NCBI RefSeq assembly: GCF_900607235.1
Contig: NZ_LR027849.1
Location: 1 to 64,000, forward strand
From: Olivibacter jilunii
Lineage (GTDB): Bacteria; Bacteroidota; Bacteroidia; Sphingobacteriales; Sphingobacteriaceae
Direction of reading: 5' to 3'
Length of the DNA: 64,000 nt
Shown: piece after piece, positions 58,709-64,000 of the stretch
Position numbering within the stretch: position 1 is the stretch's first letter
How the letters are laid out: each line of letters opens with the position of its first letter
Program-made: the position numbers and the translations under genes
The notes under the pieces: model-generated
What the model was told of the DNA's origin: nothing
Databases searched by the model: none
Seen by the model: the letters and a program-made list of their open reading frames with translations, nothing else

Positions 58709-60174
58709 GGCGTTTTATTTATCGGCTGTGCCTTTATGAACTTTTTGTTGAACACGCGTGGCATCTGGTAAACGGTGCCATTTTTGCCCAGGTAATATAA
58801 ATGCGAAATAGAGGGCTTCCGTGCATTGCCATCGGCCCAAATGGCATAAAAGTCGGGTTGCGCATTACGCGGTTTCCGCACGTAACTGTGATTCATCTCG
58901 CTATGGGCCGTTAGTTGTTTAACCTGAGCCCAGTTTTTACCGGTATGGGTGCTCCGCCAAATGGCGATTTCCCCGCCTGGATTATAGGTTTGCGGGCCGT
59001 CTGCAGTGGGCCCGATGATATAGATGCCATCCTTATTCAGGTAGATAGAGCCCATATCGTAATTACTGTCAGACTGTGTGATGGTGTCGGCAATCCACTG
59101 CCCATCAAATGTAGAGAGTGTCCAATTCCTCGGTGCGTTTTTAGGGCCGGCTTCATAGCCTTTACTGGTAATCGTGAGGATAAAGGGTTTTCCCGCCTCG
59201 TCTAAATCAATGTCTAAAAGATAGCTGTTGCGTTGCGGGTTGCTGTAATCATGTACCAAAGCTGCATTTTGTATTTCCTGAAGGGGAAGGCTAACGGGCT
59301 TTCCTGCGGCGGTCGTCCACGTTTTTCCGAAATCAGCAGTCTCCAGGTAATATAAATTGGTACGGTAATTCAATCCTTTACCTTTAGGATGGTAGTCAAA
59401 GGCAACGCCAATCTTCCCGTTTCGCTCGGCACTTACTTGGTAATGCCCGTCTTCTATATGTGCCAAGACCTGCCATTCGCTCCAGCTGCGCCCATCTGCG
59501 CTGGTGTTAAAACCAATAACCCGGTGCCCTTGCTTATTGTACTTGGTAAATAAAGCAATAAAACCCTTACCTGTAAGATGATAAACTTGGAAATAAGAAA
59601 AGTTATGGAAGGGTTTTGTTTCGCCATCAACTATTTCTGTCGCCTGGATGGATTCAAATTGATCAATGTGATAAGGTGTTTTGGATTTAGAGATATAGGA
59701 CGGACGGGACGTGCCATGAGAGGTGGAAAAAACCCAAATATAGCCGTCGTCATCCATTGAAATAACCGGATTATCATGGGCATCGGTTGTCTTTTTATCT
59801 AAAATGATGGTGGGATTGGCGAGTTTTTTCCGTTGATGATCATAATAGGAAACATTGTGGTATAAGGTGCTGTTTTCGTCATCGCTTCCGCCAAAACAAA
59901 AAAAAGTTTTCCGCACCTTTGGGGCATAGATAGCAAAAGGCCGATGGTTAGCGGGGTAGGTGGCCATACCGCCACTGTATTTATATGCATATTCGTCATC
60001 GGAAGGCTGATTCATGTACCAAATGCCTTTAAAGCCATTTGCTTTTTGTCCGATGATATTCGCTTCGGCAAATTGGGCATCGGGATGTATGCGCTGTTGC
60101 GCCCATATTTCGCCCGGAAAGGAGAGGAGCGTACTTATCAGTATGGTGATCAGCACAATGTTATATCTTTTCAT
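58705..60174 (-). CDS. BNR_4 beta-propeller protein, polysaccharide-lyase-like
   Basis: 489 residues from the ATG at 60174 (MKRYNIVLITILISTLLSFP as signal peptide); the frame reaches 60198. The BNR_4 core is clear: KGIWYMNQPSDDEYAYKYSG, GGMATYPANHRPFAIYAPKV, DKKTTDAHDNPVISMDDDGY and WVFSTSHGTSRPSYISKSKT. This seven-bladed propeller is the fold of ulvan-type lyases (PL24/PL25) and related proteins with His and Tyr catalysis. A lyase role would fit the GH88 neighbour, which acts on unsaturated uronic ends. Substrate unproven. Confidence 0.85.
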   Translation of the reverse strand: MKRYNIVLITILISTLLSFPGEIWAQQRIHPDAQFAEANIIGQKANGFKGIWYMNQPSDDEYAYKYSGGMATYPANHRPFAIYAPKVRKTFFCFGGSDDENSTLYHNVSYYDHQRKKLANPTIILDKKTTDAHDNPVISMDDDGYIWVFSTSHGTSRPSYISKSKTPYHIDQFESIQATEIVDGETKPFHNFSYFQVYHLTGKGFIALFTKYNKQGHRVIGFNTSADGRSWSEWQVLAHIEDGHYQVSAERNGKIGVAFDYHPKGKGLNYRTNLYYLETADFGKTWTTAAGKPVSLPLQEIQNAALVHDYSNPQRNSYLLDIDLDEAGKPFILTITSKGYEAGPKNAPRNWTLSTFDGQWIADTITQSDSNYDMGSIYLNKDGIYIIGPTADGPQTYNPGGEIAIWRSTHTGKNWAQVKQLTAHSEMNHSYVRKPRNAQPDFYAIWADGNARKPSISHLYYLGKNGTVYQMPRVFNKKFIKAQPINKTP

Positions 60175-60222
60175 TTTATTCGTTTTTGGTAAATACATGC
60201 TATTAAAGGATAGCGAATATTG

Positions 60223-61659
60223 TTAATAGCCCGGATTTTGCTTGAGGACGTCTGGATTGATATCGATCTGTTCTTGTGGTATCGGAAATAGCAGCTGATG
60301 GTCTTTTATGGCTATCCCCTTAGCACGCAGCACCTCCACTGCGCGGCCTGTGCGCACTAAGTCGAACCAACGATGGTTTTCAAAAGCAAGTTCTACCCGC
60401 CTTTCGTGTTCGAGGGCTGCTCGGAAGCTTTCCTGATTACCAAGCGCAGCACTGCTAAGCGAGGCTAAACCAGCACGTTTGCGGATGCTGTTAAGCAGTT
60501 CGAAAGCTTCCCCGTCCGGGGTGTATCCAAGCTCATTGAGTGCCTCTGCGCGCATGAGTAAAATATCGGCATAGCGTAATACCGGCCAGTTATTGTCGGC
60601 ATCACCGGCACTAAAAGGGGCAGGATCCAGGTATTTCTTGATATAGCGTACCGCAATAAATTGGTTGCCCTGCTGATAACCATCTGCCATGGAGACGGCG
60701 CGCCTTTGATCACCTCCTTCATAGCTATTGGCCATGTCGGCAGTAGGTTGGTTCTGTCCACCTCCGGCGCCAATAGTGGTTACAATCTGTCCGGATAAGC
60801 GGGGTGCAAATGCATTGTTGAATGGACTGCCAAGTCCGAATCCTCCCTTTTTATATTGGACTTCAAAAAGGGATTCTGCGTTGTTTTTATTGGCTATCGC
60901 AAATACGCCCTCGTAGGTAGGCATGAGCTGATAAATACCTAGGTTCATCACAGCCTTTGTTTGCTCGGCGGCTTCTTGCCATCTTTGCAGGGTTAAATAG
61001 ACTTTGGCGAGTAAGCCTCGGGCAGCTCCTGCGGTAGCTCGACCGACATCTGCAGAACCATAGCTGTTGGGAAGCGTAGCAGCGGATTGTTCCAAATCGG
61101 CAATGATCTGCTCATACACGGTTTCCTTTGGGCTGCGTGGGAAGGCATAACCTTCTTGCACATCCACAATTTCTTTAGTTATCAAAGGGATGTCTCCAAA
61201 GGTTCTAACCATATTAAAGTACATGAGTGATCGGAGAAATAAACATTCACTTACATAGCGTGCTTTTAGCGTTTCGTCCATATCCACGGCAGGAATACGA
61301 TCAATAACGGCATTACAGGCGAGTATGCCCTTGTAGTGCGCATTCCACATGGTCCTGAGGATGCCATTGTTGGTGATGGTGGTAAAGGCGTCTATCTGGC
61401 TAATATCGATACCGGATTGGGCATCTAAGATTTCTGTATTATCGGATGCTACTTCACCGATGGCGTATAGGGCAGCATTGTATTGTCCGCTGTTTTGTAA
61501 GGAGGCATAAGCTGCATTTACGGCATTGAGCATGTCCCCGGCGGTACGATAGAAATTGACGGTATTGGTGTCCGATATGGGCGCCAAATCTAGAAAGCCC
61601 TTCTTGCAAGAAGTGATCAGCAAGAGGAGGCAGGTGCTGTATATAATAATCTTTTTCAT
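60223..61659 (-). CDS. SusD/RagB family nutrient-binding outer membrane lipoprotein
   Basis: 478 residues from the ATG at 61659 (alternative 61665). Lipoprotein signal with C17-type lipobox (LLLLITSCKKGFLDLAP), SusD core (LNAVNAAYASLQNSG, CLFLRSLMYFNMVRTFGDIP) and the C-terminus ALEHERRVELAFENHRWFDL and QLLFPIPQEQIDINPD. Pairs with the SusC gene 17 bp upstream on the minus strand and binds the polysaccharide at the cell surface. Precedes the BNR_4 gene by about 50 bp. Confidence 0.93.
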   Translation of the reverse strand: MKKIIIYSTCLLLLITSCKKGFLDLAPISDTNTVNFYRTAGDMLNAVNAAYASLQNSGQYNAALYAIGEVASDNTEILDAQSGIDISQIDAFTTITNNGILRTMWNAHYKGILACNAVIDRIPAVDMDETLKARYVSECLFLRSLMYFNMVRTFGDIPLITKEIVDVQEGYAFPRSPKETVYEQIIADLEQSAATLPNSYGSADVGRATAGAARGLLAKVYLTLQRWQEAAEQTKAVMNLGIYQLMPTYEGVFAIANKNNAESLFEVQYKKGGFGLGSPFNNAFAPRLSGQIVTTIGAGGGQNQPTADMANSYEGGDQRRAVSMADGYQQGNQFIAVRYIKKYLDPAPFSAGDADNNWPVLRYADILLMRAEALNELGYTPDGEAFELLNSIRKRAGLASLSSAALGNQESFRAALEHERRVELAFENHRWFDLVRTGRAVEVLRAKGIAIKDHQLLFPIPQEQIDINPDVLKQNPGY

Positions 61660-61676
61660 TGACATAAGCTGTTTGG

Positions 61677-64000
61677 TTAAAATCCCAGGTTTAAACCCAG
61701 TGTGAATGTTTTGGCAATGGGATAACCGCCATAGTCTACTCCCGGAGTTAAGGAGCTGATGCCATTTACACTTACTTCCGGATTATAACCGGTATAGTTG
61801 GTAATCGTAAACAGGTTTTGTGCCTGGGCGTAGATCCGGACGTTCCGCAATTTCCATTTTTGCAGAATCTGGCCGGGTAGGTTATAAGCCAGCGATATAT
61901 TGCGTAAACGGATGAAGGAGCCATCTTCGATGTGCGTGGATGATATGTTGGCACTGGCATTGCTGCTGCTATAGCGGGACAAGTCGCGGTTGGCTCTAGG
62001 GGTAAATCCATTACCCGGATTTTCCTCTGAACGCCAGCGGTTATTCAACTCCTTTAATCCGTTAGCAGTTCCGGCGAAGTTGGCATAAAAACGGCGGCCT
62101 AAATGCATAATTTCGTTACCTTGAACACCTTGTATCAAAAAGCTCAATTCGAGATTTTTGTAGCGAAAGGCATTGGTGATGCCGAAGACATAGTCGGGTT
62201 GGGGATTGCCCAGAATGGTGCGGTCGTCTACACTTAGTATTCCGTCGCCATTAACATCTGCAAAACGGAATTGCCCCGGCTTTGAATCGGCAAAAGAGGC
62301 ATTCTGATCAATTTCCTGCTGATTTTGGAAGATGCCAATTACCTCGTAGCCATAGAAATTTCCCATGGGCTTTCCGATTTCGGTAATATGACTATTGGTA
62401 AGCTGATAATTGCTGAATAGGGGCTCGCCACTGGGGCCGAGGGCCAGTACTTTGTTCCGGTTAAAGGACAGGTTGATATCGGTTGTCCATTTAAGGGCTT
62501 TTGTTAGATTTTGGCTGCGCAGATCAAATTCCCACCCTTGATTCTCTACACGACCGATATTTTGGGTAGCTATGGTGTAACCGGTGAGTGATGGCACGGG
62601 TACATTCAATAACAGATCGGAGGTTATCTTGCGGTAATAATCAGCAACGAAGAATAAGCGCCCGCCAAATAATCCCAGCTCCAGGGCTAGATCCAGTTGC
62701 TTGTTCTTTTCCCAACTCAGGTTGGCGTTGCTTACGGTATTGGGCCCTAGGCCATGGGCAATGGCGCCGCCACTGCTGCCGAATACGTAATTGCTATTGC
62801 TGAGTAGGCCAATATGATCATAATTGCCAATAAAGTTGTTGCCCGTAAAACCATAACTGGCCCGTAGTTTCAGTTCATTGATGGCAGTAAGGTTGGCCAT
62901 AAAATCCTCTTGAGAAAGACGCCATCCACCTGAAAACGAAGGGAAAACACCCCAACGGTTGTTGGCACCAAAACGCGAAGATCCGTCTGTTCGAAGGGTG
63001 GCTGTAAAGAGGTATTTGCCAGCGTAATCGTAATTGAGTCTGCCCAGATAGGAGAGTAAAGACCACTCCAGCGCAGTAGTGCTAGCGCCCGAAACCACTC
63101 CTGCGTTGATCGTCTGTACCAAGTCGTTCGGGAAATTCGTGGCGTTGATACTAGCCATATCAGACCGCACTTTTTGTGCAGTAAAGCCCGCTAAAGCATC
63201 AACATGGTGATCTCCGAAGAATTTGTTATAGCTGAGGGTATGTTCAATTAACCAATTATAAGATTCCTGTGAACTGTAAGAGGCACTCGGAATAACCGGT
63301 GCCGGATTACCGTCGCGTCCAACAGTGGATGGGTTGAAGGTGTTAGACTTCATGTGTTGCAAATCGGTGCCAATTAGCAATTTGTATTTCAACTCGTCCG
63401 TAAACGCGTATTCCGCAAAAGTTGTACCCAATAGTCTGAAATTAGTGCGGTGGTTCACCAGCTCGCGGGCAACTTTTACGGGGTTTTCCAGACTGCTGAA
63501 TCCATTTCCGAGGGAGATGCCGGAGCTATAGCTTCCATCCGGATTATAAACCGGTAAATTTGGTGGCATCATCAATGCGCTCAACACAACGGCGCCATCT
63601 GCAAAATGGCCTTCTGCCCTAACAGGGTTGCTTACCGTGTAAGTGGGGCTCAGGTTTAAACCTATCCGGAATTTTTTTGAGGTATTGGCATCGAGGTTTA
63701 CGCGAAAAGAATAGCGCTCAAAATCGGAGTTTAGGATGATGCCTTCTTGTTTAAAATAGCCCGCACTGGTCAGGTAATTGACCTGTTCGTTACCCCCGGA
63801 GAAAGTGAGCTGAATATTATGCATGGGTGCCGTACGGAATATTTCTTTCTGCCAGTTAGTGCCTTCTCCGAGTGTTTCAGGATGCTGAAGCTCAGGTAAA
63901 ATTTGATAGATGGCGCTGCGCTCCTCATTGGGTGCATTGATGTCGCCGCCCATATCTACCCAAGCGTTGTTGCGCGAATCGACGATATAGGAAGCAAATT
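61677..64000 (-). CDS. SusC/RagA family TonB-linked outer membrane protein, 5' end outside window
   Basis: C-terminal part of 774 codons up to the right edge, where the frame is still open (ASYIVDSRNNAWVDMGGD upstream of the first internal ATG at 63953). The barrel strands and end (PGVDYGGYPIAKTFTLGLNL with GF) match SusC. Typical conserved segments include TATLRTDGSSRFGANNRWGV and FPSFSGGWRLSQEDFM, the latter with ELKLRASYGFTGNNFIGNY. The plug and TonB box lie outside. First gene of the PUL operon with SusD, BNR_4, LctP-like and GH88. Confidence 0.93.
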   Translation of the reverse strand, partial: FASYIVDSRNNAWVDMGGDINAPNEERSAIYQILPELQHPETLGEGTNWQKEIFRTAPMHNIQLTFSGGNEQVNYLTSAGYFKQEGIILNSDFERYSFRVNLDANTSKKFRIGLNLSPTYTVSNPVRAEGHFADGAVVLSALMMPPNLPVYNPDGSYSSGISLGNGFSSLENPVKVARELVNHRTNFRLLGTTFAEYAFTDELKYKLLIGTDLQHMKSNTFNPSTVGRDGNPAPVIPSASYSSQESYNWLIEHTLSYNKFFGDHHVDALAGFTAQKVRSDMASINATNFPNDLVQTINAGVVSGASTTALEWSLLSYLGRLNYDYAGKYLFTATLRTDGSSRFGANNRWGVFPSFSGGWRLSQEDFMANLTAINELKLRASYGFTGNNFIGNYDHIGLLSNSNYVFGSSGGAIAHGLGPNTVSNANLSWEKNKQLDLALELGLFGGRLFFVADYYRKITSDLLLNVPVPSLTGYTIATQNIGRVENQGWEFDLRSQNLTKALKWTTDINLSFNRNKVLALGPSGEPLFSNYQLTNSHITEIGKPMGNFYGYEVIGIFQNQQEIDQNASFADSKPGQFRFADVNGDGILSVDDRTILGNPQPDYVFGITNAFRYKNLELSFLIQGVQGNEIMHLGRRFYANFAGTANGLKELNNRWRSEENPGNGFTPRANRDLSRYSSSNASANISSTHIEDGSFIRLRNISLAYNLPGQILQKWKLRNVRIYAQAQNLFTITNYTGYNPEVSVNGISSLTPGVDYGGYPIAKTFTLGLNLGF

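Overview
The window reads as chromosomal DNA from a member of the Bacteroidota, most likely a Sphingobacteriaceae-type bacterium (Pedobacter/Sphingobacterium/Olivibacter-like). The evidence is two SusC/SusD pairs, Bacteroidota-style promoters (TAnnTTTG -7 boxes) instead of Shine-Dalgarno sites, and families largely confined to this phylum (DUF6520, MauE with a CHC motif, BNR_4 propeller, KAP/Qat genes). No rRNA, tRNA or CRISPR array was seen.

Layout. 1-5.4 kb: 3' part of an Rpn-type nuclease gene, AraC regulator facing an ABC-transporter fragment, Crp/Fnr regulator, zeta-like kinase with a small partner, HxlR regulator divergent from an NmrA-like reductase. 5.8-19.8 kb: regulator/oxidoreductase modules: HxlR with aldo/keto reductase, nucleotidyltransferase with AraC, then an AraC-SDR-MFS-(broken AraC)-outer-membrane protein-SDR-DUF2147-DoxX-AraC block, an NmrA-like reductase and a MocR regulator. 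20.2-25.4 kb: VapBC-like pair, TlpA-like thioredoxin, DUF2975/HTH pair, a lipoprotein and a full-length Rpn gene. 25.6-27.4 kb: another AraC/SDR pair.

27.4-43.5 kb is a defence and toxin-antitoxin island. It holds a SecB-like chaperone with an HTH antitoxin and a truncated upstream gene, a 56-codon ORF coupled to a possible ADP-ribosyltransferase-like protein, an ADP-ribosyltransferase toxin with a small partner, DUF805, an HsdR-N-type nuclease, a complete QatABCD anti-phage operon (34386-39205), and a downstream operon of two unknown proteins plus a RES-domain protein (39992-42688) that is the best candidate for an undescribed system. Two related HTH regulators close it. The island is full of fragments of genes that are intact elsewhere in the window (VapBC, the lipoprotein, the 56-aa/ART-like pair, Rpn), so it has been built by repeated duplication and deletion.

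43.7-50.4 kb: a SusC-SusD-TlpA operon behind a long structured leader, converging on a small DUF6520-MauE-membrane protein operon. 51.5-55.9 kb: a chain of GC-rich hairpins, Crp/Fnr and AraC regulators, and two copies of a striking array in which a short motif recurs every 11 bp; a truncated gene lies next to the first copy. 55.9-64 kb: a polysaccharide-utilisation locus on the minus strand, SusC (running off the window)-SusD-BNR_4 propeller-lactate-permease-like transporter-GH88 hydrolase, which fits uptake and degradation of a uronic-acid-containing polysaccharide.
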